Assembly (NCBI RefSeq): GCF_028640845.1 | Contig: NC_080540.1 | Coordinates: 134,816,420-134,880,419, forward strand | From: Ahaetulla prasina | Lineage: Eukaryota > Chordata > Lepidosauria > Squamata > Colubridae | Reading direction: 5' to 3' | Length of the DNA: 64,000 nucleotides | Shown here: in pieces, positions 15,712-28,331 of the stretch | Numbering within the stretch: position 1 is the first letter of the stretch | How the letters are laid out: each line of letters begins with the position of its first letter | Notes under the pieces: model-generated | The model's input: the letters and a program-made list of their open reading frames with translations, nothing else | Database searches by the model: none | What the model was told of the DNA's origin: nothing | Translations under genes and position numbers: made by a program

Positions 15712-17930
15712 AATTTCCATCCAGGATTTGCTACAGGTCATTAGCAAGTGTGTGACAACTAGCATGAAACTTGTTCTCCCTATTGCCAACCTCTATTCAG
15801 CTTCTATTACTTCTGTTCTCAGTCATTGAAGTTGTCTCCAGAATAATGGCTGACAAAGCCAACTGCACTCCCTCTCCCCAATCAGAGCATGTTCCTGCCA
15901 TAGTTAGGTGCTGTCAGGCAGAGAACCTCCAAAAGGATTACAGATAAGGAGCAAGTGAGATAAGCCCATGGATATCTCACTGGCTGTCTCTTCTGGCTCA
16001 CATGTTTTCTTTTGAGAACTCCATTATTGCGAGCTATCCAGAGAGAGGGCAGAGGAAAGAGTATCCACTTCTTTCTCTTATTCACCTTTCTCTACACTGC
16101 TCTTTTGGATGGGGCATGTGCACAATTTACCCTACTCTAGTGTGATGCTCACTGGCTCCATTTTTTTAAACGTGTGAGGTAATAAGGAAGCACACCTGCT
16201 TGCATTTGATATATGGACTTCCCTGTTCCAAGACTTAAGTGACCTTCCTTATGTTCTGTTATCAGGTAAAAAACATTTTTCAAAGTGTATTACTGGTATC
16301 CTCACACAATTGGATGTTTAATGACCATTTGCTGTCTTGCCAACCTTGAATGGGTGATTTACAGCTGATAAGATACTTCTGGCAATCACGCCAGCCACCG
16401 AATATCACATGACCATATTGCAGGTGCATGGCAACCTGTTTGCATTATGACTGGTTGCCAAGTGACCTGTAACCACGTGATCATCACTATTTGCAATCTT
16501 CTCTGCCGGTTTCCTCAGAAAATCAATGGGGAAGTTGGCAGGGAAGGTTGCAGGCAGAGGGAACCTTGGATTTGAGGTTTGCTTCCCCAGTGTCCTGAGG
16601 GATTTCTCTTGTCTTCCATCTCTTCTAGGGAAGCCCCTTGTGTGCTGGAGGAATAGACCTCAAATCTAGCAAAAACACTAGGGAACACAGTGTTCTGAGC
16701 CCGTGGACCACAAGGGCACATAGTTATTATGTAAGTGTGCTTTTTTCCTGTATTGTCCATGACTCTGCCTTATTGCTTATCAGTCATGGTGATACTTTAT
16801 ATCTGCTCTTAATCTGGCATCAGGGTTTCCAAAGAATCATATGATTCCTCAGATGGTGAATCTTCAGTACAGGAATTCGGAACTCTCACATCCGCCTTTG
16901 CATTGCTTCTAAAAACTACATCTAAATTCCGACAAACTAAAACCGATGAAATGCTTAAATTACTTGTAGATGATCCTTGTTATATATGTAAATCAACCAA
17001 TTAAACAAATATTCATACCTTCCAAAAAGTTGCATTGGGATAGGGATGGTGATAACATTCTTGAAGAAGATTCCTAGGTTACATTTTCCATTCTGTGAGT
17101 GTGTCCTACCAATTACTAATAAGAATATTATTGGATGATAGATTAGTAATAGAAAATATATTCAGACATTGGACAACTGATATAAGGAGCAAGTAACTCC
17201 TTGATATGTTTTGTAGAGCATGTTGGCAACCTAATTAGTAATTCAAACTAAAATTTTGTATTTATGAATTGGAAAAAAATCTTTATTTCCACAACTAACT
17301 CAGTTTTTGAAAAAAGAGTGTGTTCCACTTCTCATTCTTAGTACTTTAGGGAAATGGTTTTTTATTGTTTAGGAAAATTATTTATTAGCAGCCTCAGCAT
17401 AGTGATTATTATAATGTTATTGGATTGGTGGCTGCATGACTTATAAAGATATTTCAGAGCCCCCTTCTTTATAGAACTGGGGAAATGATGTTGATTATTC
17501 ACAAACCTACATACACACATTGCAGGTGCACATTTATTCATTATCACATCTCCCTATACTCTTCCTTCAAAATCTGAGTTGCATTTGTGAAAGGGGAGAA
17601 GCAATGTCCTTCCAGTTCTGCCCAATGACATGTTTGCAGATAAAAGCATTCTTCTCATAATGGAAAATCAGCAAACTTTTTCCATCATTCACTCATCCCT
17701 TGTTATCTAATGATAGTGGGTATAATGTAAATCACTGCTGAAATAGAAAGGATAATTCAGCAGCATCTGAGATAGAAAAAAAATATGAAGAGTCAGAAGT
17801 CATCGTAATTTTGATGTGAAAAGTAATAGGGAGGTTGTTCATCCAAAGCAGTTTTGGAAGGATTCTGAAGATAAAACTCAGGTTTTGGAAGGCCTTGTTT
17901 TACATATGCATAAGCTTTATTTATTTGATT
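15712..17930. other. Intergenic, at most a decayed MITE piece
   Basis: 16270-16520 vaguely resembles the AGGTAGTCC MITE family (ACATGACCATATTGCAG, AAAATCAATGGGGAAG) but lacks clear ends. Nothing else recognised. Confidence 0.35.
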
Positions 17931-17931
17931 T

Positions 17932-18160
17932 TTTAATCCTGTCTTTATTACTTTTATAAGTTATTCAAGGGGGCCGACATATTACACTCCTTTCTCCTCC
18001 TATTTTCCCCACAATAATAACTCTTTGAGGTGGGTTGGGCTAAGAAAAAGTGACTGGCCCAAAGTCACTGAGCTGGCTTTCATGCCTAAGGCAGGATTAG
18101 AAGTCACAGTCTCCTTTCTACGTCAACACTTTCTTTAACCATTAGTCCGAACTGGCTGGA
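17932..18160 (-). repeat. tRNA-derived SINE (GGTCTAGTGGTTAAG family)
   Basis: On the minus strand the head reads as a degraded tRNA (box A-like in ACTAATGGTTAAAG). The landmarks CCTTAGGCATGAAAGCCAGC and GGCCAGTCAC follow, with a tail of GAGGAGAAAGGAG type. Other copies are at 28120, 29206, 44420, 46680 and 47588. Confidence 0.65.
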
Positions 18161-18164
18161 GATG

Positions 18165-21100
18165 GAGATGAGAAACAGGTTAGGTCCAATTTTCCCAGTT
18201 AGTTCTCTTTAGATGCTAATTGGGAATTATGCATTGAACATGTTTGCAAGGTACCTAAAGCTGAAAAAGATCAAGAGCATTGGTCACTTTTGATCGTGCT
18301 ATTTTCAGTATTAATGATTGTTTCAATTTCTTTCACTGTATTCTAATATGGCCTTTGTTTTCTCCTATAGTTGAGATTTTGCTTGTGGAAATGCCAGTCT
18401 TTCAAAAGATACCCACAGACTTGCTTGTCCTCTGGTGGAATAGGCTAAGTTGGCCCATGTTGCAATGTCTCTCATACACAATGGGCATTGTGGGAGGTGT
18501 CGAGGGGCGGGAAGAGGGAGAACATACTTAAAATGTTCTCTTAGCTATTACCAGGAAGGAAGTCAGAGATGTGAACTTTGTTGCTCGGAAAATTGGTCTA
18601 TTCCCAGTTGCAATGACAAGTCTTCACTGCAAAGCTGACCCCTGCTCCTAGGGCAGCTGCATAATGAGCTCTCTATAAACCTCCTCTCTGTAGCTGATGC
18701 ACGATACTTCGTCCTTGGGATCTGCAGGCCATTTGGAGCACAATGCTAATTGAGTTTTTACAAATGGATCTACCCAAATGAACTTCTTACTTACCTGACC
18801 TGCCTAGTCTTGTTTGAATATAAATGTGAATATTTACACATGCACACAGAATTATATGTATGTGTAGGTACACTCATACATACACATCCTGACTTTAGCA
18901 CAGTCTCTTATCCCCTACTATTCTTGCCCTCTTTCCTTATACCACGGAGCTCTACAAAGTCAGGTAATAAATGATACCCCCCCACACACACCATCCTGCA
19001 GAAACTGTTCACCATATGACAAGGGCCAGATGTTAACAGTACTGTTTGTTTATTACTTTTATTTCCTCTCAGTTCCAGTAAGTTGTCCTGCCCGAGTAGC
19101 TCATGATTAGGCAGCAAGAAGCCTCTAATCTTGCCAATCTGATTTACTGTCATTGAAAATAACTACTTCCCGTTAGTGGGCACAGGGTTGGGAACAGTGC
19201 TGTACCACAGAGTTATCCTACCATATGTATCTCCTTTTCCTGACTATTTCACCAGCCACTTAAAAGTTGGTTAAGCCAGGCAGTGAGATCAAACAGCATA
19301 CCAGCGACTGGGTGGGTGGCATTGGCATAGAAAAGGCAATGAAGAGAGGTAAGGAGACTTAAAAAGGGGCAGAGAGAGATTAGGGTGGCAAGAAACAACA
19401 AATCTATCCAGAAGATTGTTAGGGTCCTGTAGAAGCTGGAAAGCAATAGCTTGGGCATGAAACTCAAGCAGTAAGCAGAACAAAGTCTTGTGGAGGGTAT
19501 GTTGTGTAGATTGGAAGAAATCAGACCCCCTGCAAACATACTTTGCATCCTTTTACATCTCCAAAGGCTTTGGCAATTAATCCACGGAAGGACTGCCAAG
19601 AAGTCAGCAGTGATCAACTCTTCCTTCTTATGGAAAAGCAATGAGAGCAGAGCTGCCTGATCCATGTCCCCACTCCCCGCAAGGAATATTCTTATTCATT
19701 AAACCATAGAGGGCCAGGAAGGCATTGGCCAGACTAAAAGCCACCTGACAAACTTGGTTATGCCCTGTTCAAAATGGAAGGTTCTTGGGAGTGAAAGGCT
19801 CCCACTGTAAGTCTTCTGGGTTGTGTATTAATCATTTAGTCTCCTTTTTGCTATTGACCAAGTGTCATCTTTTCAAACCAGGGTTGCCTCGTCTGGTTTT
19901 GTTTTCCTGACCTGGAAAAAGGCTGTGCAACTTCGATGAATGAATGATCTTGTAACTCTGAGGCTTTTCTGCTGAGGTTAGATTAGAATATTACTTGAAG
20001 ATTATATGACAGTCTTTTTCGTGCATGTCTGTGGGTGGTAATTAATTTCACTTTTCATGTGGTTTCTACAGTATTGTCACCTTGTGCTCAGACTTTATTG
20101 TAGTCTAGCAGAAATTACACTTTCTGAGTCCAACATTTTATGCCAGGAAAATTGTACTATGGTTCCTAGTTAGAAAATGTCTATCTTCTGAAGAAATAAT
20201 GGGACCACAATTGCAGAAATACCATAGTTCATCTCTTGGGCATAATTAGTGACATAATTTCCTCAGACAGAGCAAGTCTATGTTGTAATTTTTTTTTTTA
20301 GAGAATAAGAAACATTCTCTTCCTTGATTTCCTAAGACACATTCAGTATTAAACAATCTGATGTTAAGCATATTCGGTGAGGATGTTAGCTATTAGCTGT
20401 GACAGCTAAATGCAGCTTCTGTGTTCAGTGTAAGCATATTTTAAAACTTAGTTGTCAGCATGGGGCACACAACAGACTAGAGCTGCTGACCTTCATTGGT
20501 TTGAATGATGCGCTGGAAATAGAACTTTCTTTGGACCTCTGACAAACCCAAACCCTCTCTGCTCTTCATTAAAACATACCTGCCTTTTTCAGACTTTCAC
20601 AACAGCCTGGGGAAAAAAAATCACTATTTGAAGGAATAACATTAAACCATAGGAGTATGCCTGCATTAGTCCTTGGTAGCCATCTATCAGGAGACATTTA
20701 GAGCAACTTTTCTGATTAACACATTAAAAAAAAAAGCATCCGCTTTCTTGAGCTACAGCTCAATTTATCGCTCTGCCTCTGGTGAAGTGAACTTGTAGCT
20801 CATGAAAGCTTAGGCCCTTTAATCAAACGCATTAGCCTACAAACATTCTACTGGGCTAATTAAAGTTAATATGTCTCTTAAATGTAGCCACAAGTTTTCT
20901 CAAGCTCCATAGGACCTTGAGAAATGGCAGGCTGCTTTAATAAAGAGCAAGGAAATGCTGCCAACCTTGCTTTCCTTTTGGAGATCAAATTAAGTCAGTT
21001 AAGTGCTGCCATTAAATAAAGTGAAATTTAAAAAAAACAGCTCACAATTTTTCCACGGCCTGAGTGTGGGAAAAAAAGATGCCTTGTTTCTTGAGAGAAT

Positions 21101-21900
21101 GGAGTAGGGAAATTTGTATTTAGATTTATTTTTCAACCTTTTTAAAGAATCTCATGGCTAAGGCCCAAGATAGAAGAGGAAAAGCAGCAAGATAGTTTCG
21201 TAGCTACCTTTGGAGAGGTTGCACAGAGGTTTTGAAAAAAAAGGGCTGCTTTAATATAAAGCAGAGATTTATGGTATACATGCAAAATCTCAAACATTTC
21301 TTCTGAATCATTTTTGAAGCATGCACAGCTTTAGCTCAAACATCTGGTTTGGGAATTCTGGAAGCCTTAGCCCAGATAGCTGAAGCGGGGTTCAGATCTG
21401 GAGAAGGCTGCTGTATCTCAGGGTTGTCTCATTTGAAGGCACGTAGCAATCAAGTCTTTGAAGGTAACAAAAATCTGTTATCTCCTCCCCACTGACTTTT
21501 CATAGCCAATAATATGCATTTCTGTCAGGCACACATCCACTCCTATCCCCCCATACCACCACTATAATTGACTCAAGGCAACATTGATTGGAGTAAGATA
21601 AACTCTAGTCTAGCTCCACCCTGCATCAGTCAACAACTTGTTATTTTTCATACTCATATTCATCCAGATTTACATCCTGCCTGCTTTGCTGAATGTAGCC
21701 TCTGAATATTTACGTCTACTGGTTCATTCTTTCCTGCTCAGTTTTCCACAAACTGCTCAGAAAAATATAACAGTCAATAAAATAAGGCCCATCTCGTTCA
21801 TCTAAATACAAAGTATTTAGATTAATACAAAATATATTTATTTATCAAATTTGTATGGCTGCCTATCCCAGAAAAAATGACTCTGGACAGGAAACATGTA
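18165..21900. other. Repeat-poor intergenic block
   Basis: No gene or transposon recognised over about 3.7 kb, unusual for this window. 20700-21020 is rich in homeobox-type TAATTA/ATTA motifs. It may contain conserved noncoding elements, but that cannot be judged from one sequence. Confidence 0.4.
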
Positions 21901-21903
21901 ATT

Positions 21904-21907
<4 letters not shown>

Positions 21908-22000
<93 letters not shown>
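21908..22000. repeat. (TA)n microsatellite
   Basis: Almost pure dinucleotide tract of about 90 bp, broken once by TATG, directly abutting the Penelope-like 3' end at about 22002. Confidence 0.95.
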
Positions 22001-22002
<2 letters not shown>

Positions 22003-22620
22003 GGTCTTTGGTTATTCGGGTTTTCTCCTGCGTAAAATTGGAAGCGTCTTGGCGACGTTTCGACGAAGTCTCATTCGTCATCTTCAGGCTTCAGCTTCGT
22101 GCTTCTGGAAGCAATGTGTGATTGCAGCTGTTTCTTCCTTTTTAACTGCTAGTGGGGGTTTGAACTGATTGGGTGGGAGCTTGGCTGTGCTCTGATTGGA
22201 TGGGGTTTTTTTTGTGCTCTGATTGGCTGGGGGTGTGTCCTGTTTGGGTGGGGGCTTGGTTGTGCTCAGATTAATCTGAGTTGCAGGGGGATTTGAGCTG
22301 GAGAGTTGCATTGCTGTTGTTTGGCTTCGTGTTTGTGGTCGTGCTACATCTTCATAGTGGATGTCTGTCTGCTGTATGTATGGATTGGAGGGGTTTGAAA
22401 TGGCTAATGTTGCAGCTGCGGTCTGGCTTCTGGTCCTTGGTCGTGCTTCCTGATCAGTGTGGGTTTGGATCTGCTTTCTGGGTGGATGTGTGGTGGTGAC
22501 ATCCTGTGTGGACCTCGTGAGTGTGGGTCTGGTGGGTCTCGTGTTAGGGACTCGTTTGTCAATAAGGGCGGGTTTCCAATGGCTGGTAGGCGGGAGGTAT
22601 TGACAAACGAGTCCCTAACA
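22001..22620 (-). mobile_element. Penelope-like element, 5'-truncated 3' region
   Basis: In element sense (minus) it runs from the end of the GIY-YIG ORF (CCTCCCGCCTACCAGCC, CCTTATTGACAAACGAGTCC) through the 3' region. It has CCAAT-type repeats (ATTGG on + at about 22164-22230) and a hammerhead-like motif at 22041-22092, and ends ATAACCAAAGACCTACATA against (TA)n. It matches 35940-36510. At its truncated 5' end a 23-bp segment is present again in inverted orientation (22542-22564 versus 22598-22620). Confidence 0.85.
22041..22092 (-). ncRNA. Hammerhead-ribozyme-like motif in Penelope 3' region (copy 1)
   Basis: Minus-strand order: GAAG (stem I), CTGAAGA fitting the CUGANGA core, GACGAA/TTCGTC stem II (6 bp, loop TGAGAC), GAAA, CGTC/GACG stem III, CTTC (stem I). 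The expected UH cleavage dinucleotide after stem III is not evident (C follows), so activity is doubtful. Hammerhead motifs have been reported in Penelope-like elements. Confidence 0.5.
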
Positions 22621-23593
22621 TATGTATGTATGTATAAATAATTATTATTAAAAATATAAAAAGCACAAGGCACAATAGGATAAATGTGACTTGCAATAAG
22701 GGACCCATCGAAAGATCTCACCAGTCCCCATGCCTAATGAAATAGCTAGGTCTTGAGGGACATTAACATTAACATTAACATTAACAGGGATGGAGTTAAA
22801 CTCACTTTCAGAGGGAGAAAATTCCATAAGGCAGTTGCCATGGCAGAGAAAGTCCACCTCCTGGGACTTGCCAATGTAAGTTACCTAACAGATGGGATTT
22901 ACAGCATGCCTTCTCTGCCAAATCTGATGGGACAGGCAGATATAATGGCAGTCTTAGCACTATTTTCTGGGGAAAAAAATAATACAACATAATTCCAACT
23001 GATGTTTATTGATGATTTCAGTGAATTTCTTGGTGCATTTCTTTGTTCATGTTTATTTATTCCACCTGAATCTGTTTGAATTGAATGGGCTTTGATATTG
23101 TAAAATAAATAATTTAAAAATGGTGTATTTTGGACTTGAGCTGACTTCTGTCATAATAAAATGTACATCTATCGTTTGCATCATCTTGGCTGCTTACTTC
23201 AGTTTTCAAATTGCAAGACAGGACACCACATTGATGGGAAGTTGAGCAGAATGGCAAAAACACTACGTATGGACCAATATGGCCAGAGATCTTTTTGACA
23301 ATGAGATGCTAAAGTGATGTCACAGCTTTATAAAATGACTTGGTAATAGTATCTATTAGTACAGCTGTAAACTCTTGCCTGGGTTTGATAGAGAAACTGG
23401 TAATATGGGTTGGGGCATTTATAACATCACAAACAAGTGAGCAATCCAGAATTGTACAGCCAGCAGTATCACATTTCTTTACATTTGGTCCAGGTCTGGT
23501 TCAAAATCTTTAAAATCCATGAAGTAGACTAGGCAACCTTACTCCTTTCTGTCTTCTGGACTCCCCATCAGCTCCAGTTAATATAAGCAATAG
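22621..23593. other. Intergenic with a short (AACATT)n repeat
   Basis: A hexanucleotide tract lies at 22761-22786. Otherwise no recognisable feature. Confidence 0.45.
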
Positions 23594-23974
23594 AGGTAGT
23601 CCTTGACTTACAATAGTTTGCTTAATGACTGTTCAAAGTCACTGAAAAAAGTGACGTATGACTGTTTTTCACAGTTACGACATTTCCAGCATCCCCATAA
23701 TCATCTGATCAAAATTCAGATGCTTAGCAACTGGTTCATATTTATGACCGTTGTTGTGTCCCAAATTCATTTCATCACCTTTTGTGACCTTTTGACAAGC
23801 AAAGCCAATGGAGAAGCCAGATTCACTTAACAACCAGGTTACTGACTTATCAACTGATTCACTTAACAACTGAGGCAAGAAAGGTCGTAAAATGGGGAAA
23901 AATTCACTTAACAAATGTCTCATTTAGCAACAGAAATTTTGGGCTCAATTTTGGTTGTAAATTGAGGACTACCT
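23594..23974. mobile_element. MITE, 'AGGTAGTCC' family, copy 2
   Basis: Starts AGGTAGTCCTTGACTTAC and ends GTAAATTGAGGACTACCT, giving clear terminal inverted repeats about 380 bp apart. Carries the family landmarks GTGACGTATGAC, GACAAGCAAAGCCAATGG and TTAGCAACAGAAATTTTGGG. Confidence 0.85.
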
Positions 23975-25612
23975 TTAGTAAGCAAATGTGGAGAGTGCCA
24001 AGCTGCTTAATTCCACTTAAGATGAATCCCTTAGCATTTCATTATCCATATTATCCTCATGGAAAATGTATCTAGTCCTAAGTGGATGCAAAGCCTGCCA
24101 TCTCTTAGCTAATGAAACATTTCTCTGATACCAATCTTGGTATTTGAGTTCTCAGCCAAAAGCCAACACTGGCAACAACAGGAGTAGGGGAATAAGCATG
24201 GCAGATGTTGACCTCAGTCAAATGGGAGAACAAAATTCTTTGCATTTCACCTAACTCCACCCCTGCTGGGGTTGTAAACTGTTTCACAGTAACCTTGATA
24301 ATGAGTGTGATCATGAGGGATCATCTTGGAAACTTTGAAGTTACGCCAGTGAAACACGTTTCTAGGCAGGCTGAGTCCTCCTTTCTGAGTAACCCCAGTC
24401 ACTCCTTTGCATTTCTCTCTTCCTTCCCTCCTTAGAAATTAAACACTGGCAGTCTTTTTCCAGGGCTGTTGCTCACCGTTTGCTGTTCTGGTGCTTTCTG
24501 ATGAATTGGATCTCTGGGAGGAGTACTCATGGTAGTAGTAGAATGCCACCCGCTCTGCCATTGGTGTTGCCATGGCGACTCCCTCCTACCTGCCACAACA
24601 ACTTTTCCAGTAAACCCCCTGCAGAACTCTGGGCTTCCCGACAGCCCCGCCCTCTGGCTGCATAGTGGATGTTGGGCTGGGGAAGAGGAATGAAGGTTTA
24701 TTTAATTATTTGTGCTCTTAACCCTTGGCAGGCCAGAATGGAGAACAAGGATGGTTGATCTGCTGCAGAAGTGCTTTGGGGATAAAAGACAGTAGCCCCA
24801 GTAATGTGCCTAAGAGGTCAGGTTTTATGAAAGAATCAAAGTCTCCACTTCAGCTTCTGACAGTTATAATTGTGGGAGAACTCCCAGCCCCCCCCCCCAC
24901 ATCCATTTTCATCTATTGCAGTTTCCAAACTCTAACTGCGGGTTTTCTGGTCTGTGAGAAGGGAGGAGTCATGCAAAATCAACATAACTCTAAATGTAGA
25001 TTAGGTAAATTGGAAATAAATGAGATCAGGCTGTAGCAAAATGGTTCTGCCTTCTGCCTGTCAGGTATAGCTTCTTTTTATTTATTACAGTTATCCAAAC
25101 CCTTATTCCCAGGGCAGGCAGAACACCCTTTAATTTAGTAAACAACTTTATTAGCCTAGAAACAAAAAAGAGAGTAAAGTTAAACAGTGAAGAGTGGGGT
25201 GTATAGTTTTGACTTTCCTTCTTTCTCCCTCATTTAACTCTACTCTGACATAGTGTCTTAATCTAATTTTATAATGTGAGAATAAGAAAATCAGCGATGT
25301 TGGATTATCTAAGCCTATAAGGTTTAAAGGACAAACACTTCCTTATATAGAAGGAGGTAGCTTTTGACTCTGGTTGATTCTTTGGCTTCCCCCTTTGTGC
25401 TAAAACTGGGGGTGCTTTTGCCTGAGAAGTGAAACCTTTATGTATATTTCTTTTATTAAATTCCAACAGACTAGTATCTTTTCACCACCTTTGTCAATCA
25501 TCTTTCCATTAAAATTATGACATGATAAATCGGCATTTACATAGATTAGTATATTTCATATTTCATTTCTATAGATGAGCAGACTGTATATTGATGTACA
25601 AATCTAATTCCA
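23975..25612. other. Intergenic; promoter-like motif cluster at 24550-24660
   Basis: Inverted CCAAT (GCCATTGGTG), an RFX X-box-like GTTGCCATGGCGAC at 24566-24579 and a GC box (CCCCGCCCTC) lie within about 100 bp. No exon was recognised nearby. The rest shows no feature. Confidence 0.35.
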
Positions 25613-25662
25613 TGAGTCAATCAGTCAGTCAGTCAATCAGTCAATCAATCGATCGATCTCCA
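25613..25662. repeat. (AATC)/(AGTC)n microsatellite
   Basis: Interrupted tetranucleotide run of CAAT/CAGT units ending ATCGATCGATC. Confidence 0.85.
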
Positions 25663-25726
25663 CAATCCTGTAAATAAGAACTGAAGGTATGGAACAGCTG
25701 GTTAATAGGATTGTATTATCTAATAA

Positions 25727-26048
25727 AGGGACACGGTGGCTCAGTGACTAAGACACTGAGCTTGTTGATCAGGTGGTTTGCAGTTCAGTGGTTTGAATCC
25801 CTAGTGCCGCCGTGTGACGCGGTAAGTTCCCGTTACTTGTCCCAGCTTCTGCCAGCCTAGCAGTTCAAAAGCACGTAAAAAATGCAAGTAGAAAAATAGG
25901 GAACACATTTGGTGGGAAGGTAACAGTGCTTCGTGCATCTTCGGCGTTTAGTCATGCCAGCCACATGACCATGGAGACATCTTGGAGCACCGCCCCTAGA
26001 GCCAGAAACAACTAGCATGCATGTGCAGGGGAACGTTTATCTTTATTA
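25727..26048 (+). repeat. Sauria/Squam1-type SINE (BovB-tailed), + strand
   Basis: The tRNA-derived head carries box A (GTGGCTCAGTGACTAAGAC region) and box B-like GGTTTGAATCC. The body has TCCCAGCTTCTGCC, AAATGCAAGTAGAAAAATAG and GGGAAGGTAACAG. The tail CACATGACCATGGAGACATC and AGGGGAACGTTTATCTTTA matches the BovB 3' end these SINEs use for mobilisation. Confidence 0.88.
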
Positions 26049-26116
26049 TCTAAAGATAAACATCTATTAAATATATCTAATATATTATTATATTAGGCTA
26101 ATAATAGTACTTCATA

Positions 26117-26253
26117 CAGTGGTGGGATTCAGCCAGTTCACACCACTTCGGGAGAACCAGTTGTTAACTTTCTGAGCAGTTTGGAGAACTGGTTGTTGGA
26201 AGAAATCATTAGGGCAGAGAACCGGTTGTAAAATTATTTGAATTCCACCACTG
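26117..26253. mobile_element. Short hAT-type MITE
   Basis: CAGTGGTGGGATTC and GAATTCCACCACTG termini are flanked by the perfect 8-bp TSD ACTTCATA (26109-26116 and 26254-26261). 137 bp, noncoding. Confidence 0.88.
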
Positions 26254-26261
26254 ACTTCATA

Positions 26262-27771
26262 CTGAAACTTTCTGAAGGGCCACAGGTTGGAGCAGATGCC
26301 ATACAATGCCATTTGCCTCTTTCATTTCCTTTTGGAAGCAGAAATATAAAGTGCTTTAATTGTTTTCTCTGCAGCCCAGAGCAGGATGAATAATTGAGAG
26401 GTCTTTGGGGGGAATTAATTAAAGCTATTATTGACAGTAAATAACTTTTCCTAAGATGACCAGCGGCCTAAGAGATTAAACACAGGAGAAGCAGCCACCT
26501 TAGAGTCCACACTCTTTGTCTGCCCCTTTAACAACCCTTGTGATTGCCAGTTCCAGATGACCACTAGATATCAATAAAGAGCATTATCTCTTTACTGCCA
26601 TGTCTGTGGCGGCCCATATTTCTACAACCCAGATCTGAAGGCCCAAGTGTGGGGTCCTCACAGGCGTCATTGAGACCTGCAAGAGAAAGGGCAGCAGAAC
26701 TGCTACAGCAGCTGTCATGGAATCAGCCAATGTGTATGCTAAAAACAAAGACCTTGGAGACTCTGGCAGCTTCCCTAAACATGGCTATCAACCACCTCCT
26801 TCCTTTTCTTGCTCTTTTCCTCCTACCGCAGGTGAAGGAGGCATAAAAACATGAATGACAGTGCAACCCATACACGATCCGCAAAATTCCCATCGACCAA
26901 TAGAGGGTAGTCATGCGATACTGGAAACACTAATGCGTGTCTACCATCTAGTGGCCTCAAAGGGTATGGCTGAGAAAGATCTTTGATGGACGGTGGGTAA
27001 GGGGTGCTTTGGGAACTGAGCAAGGTCTCTGCAGGGATAAGGTCTTCCTGGTCCTGTGGTGGGTGGGGGGTGGCCAAAGCTGTCCTTTATGCTTTCTCCA
27101 ATATGGTATTTAAATTGATGCAGTCTGCTGGGTGGGAAGGCTTGGAACTATTGCTCTCTCCTGTTTGGCGGGGAGCGGGTGCCTGAAAGGTTTCCTCTGA
27201 GGCCCTCAGAGCTCTCCTTAACACTCTGGAGGCAATGGAAGGAATGTCCGAACTGTTTCTACGTGTGTGCGTGAGTGGGGAATCTCTGTCATGTAAACTA
27301 CTCAGGCCCACACAGCTGGAATGGGCGGGAAGGCACGCCATGCCTCTGAGCGAGGGCTGCAGCTTCCTGCTTCTTTTGTTTAGCTCCATAATGGAACAAG
27401 TCCCACATTGCCTGGTGAGACAACAGAACAACCATTGAAGACTATTAATTCACTGTTACAATTACTTTTGCAACATTAAGTGGGCAGGCTACAATGCCTC
27501 CACTTTTTGGGGAGAGGTATGGAGGGAGCATTTTTGTTGTTGAGGAAAACAGTCTGCATTAAATCAACCCAGGCAGTGTGAAACAACTCAAAATTGCTGG
27601 CAGGGAGCATTGCGCCATGGCTCATGAGAGCAAAGTCTTGTTGTTTTGGGCCGCTCCTTGTCTCCATTTTGTCTCTGACTAGGAAGAGAATAAATAATTC
27701 CTACAGCTTCATAGTGAACATCCTTTTCTAAACACGGGAATTTTGCCACATCTGTTTGTCAGAATGCAATA
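26262..27771. other. Intergenic, no gene recognised
   Basis: 26350-26480 has dense AATTAATTAAAG-type motifs and could be conserved noncoding sequence. Short ORFs at 26.6-27.4 kb have no domain or splice support. Confidence 0.4.
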
Positions 27772-27779
27772 CTGTATCT

Positions 27780-27902
27780 CAGGGGTGTCAAATTCGTGTC
27801 ATGGCAGCATCACGTGATGTATTGGGACTCCCCCCCTTCGCTAAACCGGACCTGGCCGTGGCCAGCATGTGACTCATCCGGCCCATGAGGTTGACAGCCC
27901 TG
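27780..27902. mobile_element. Short hAT-type MITE
   Basis: Starts CAGGGGTGTCAAATT and ends GAGGTTGACAGCCCTG. Flanks CTGTATCT and CTGTTATCT form an 8-bp TSD apart from one inserted base. Confidence 0.7.
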
Positions 27903-28119
27903 CTGTTATCTGATGAGGGGGTTGTTACTTGACTGCAAGGAAGGCTGATTCTTAACTAAGGTGACTGCAGCAGAATAAGATTTACTAATCTTGATATATA
28001 GCAATATATATATATATATACAGCTTCTGAGACTGATCATACTATTTGGGAATTTTTATAGAATTCTTGCTTCAATTCCCACAGAACAAAAAACGCAGTC
28101 AATTGTATTTTTTTTTAAA

Positions 28120-28331
28120 AAGTTATATCTTGCCTTTTATTTTTACAAATAACTCCTTCTCCTATTTTCCCACAACAACCCTGTGAGATGGGTTGGACTG
28201 ACAGAGGGTGACTAGTAACAATAACAATAACAGCAAAGTCACTCAGCTAGCTTTCATGTCTAAGGCAGAACTTGAACTCACAGTCTCCTGGTTTCTAGCC
28301 TAGTATCTTAACCACTAGACCAAACTGGCTG
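28120..28331 (-). repeat. tRNA-derived SINE (GGTCTAGTGGTTAAG family)
   Basis: Minus-strand head CAGCCAGTTTGGTCTAGTGG and TTAAGATAC (box A), then ACCAGGAGACTGTGAGTTC (box B region) and CTTAGACATGAAAGC. The CCCACAACAACCCTGTGAGA block and an A-rich tail follow. Contains a small (AATAAC)n expansion near 28218-28232. Confidence 0.75.

Noticed and set aside
16270..16520. Another copy of the AGGTAGTCC MITE
   Set aside because: Only scattered landmarks match and no terminal inverted repeats could be found.
22084..22311. Proline-rich minus ORF as a host gene
   Set aside because: Matches the 3' region of the Penelope element (36129-36422), so it belongs to the transposon.
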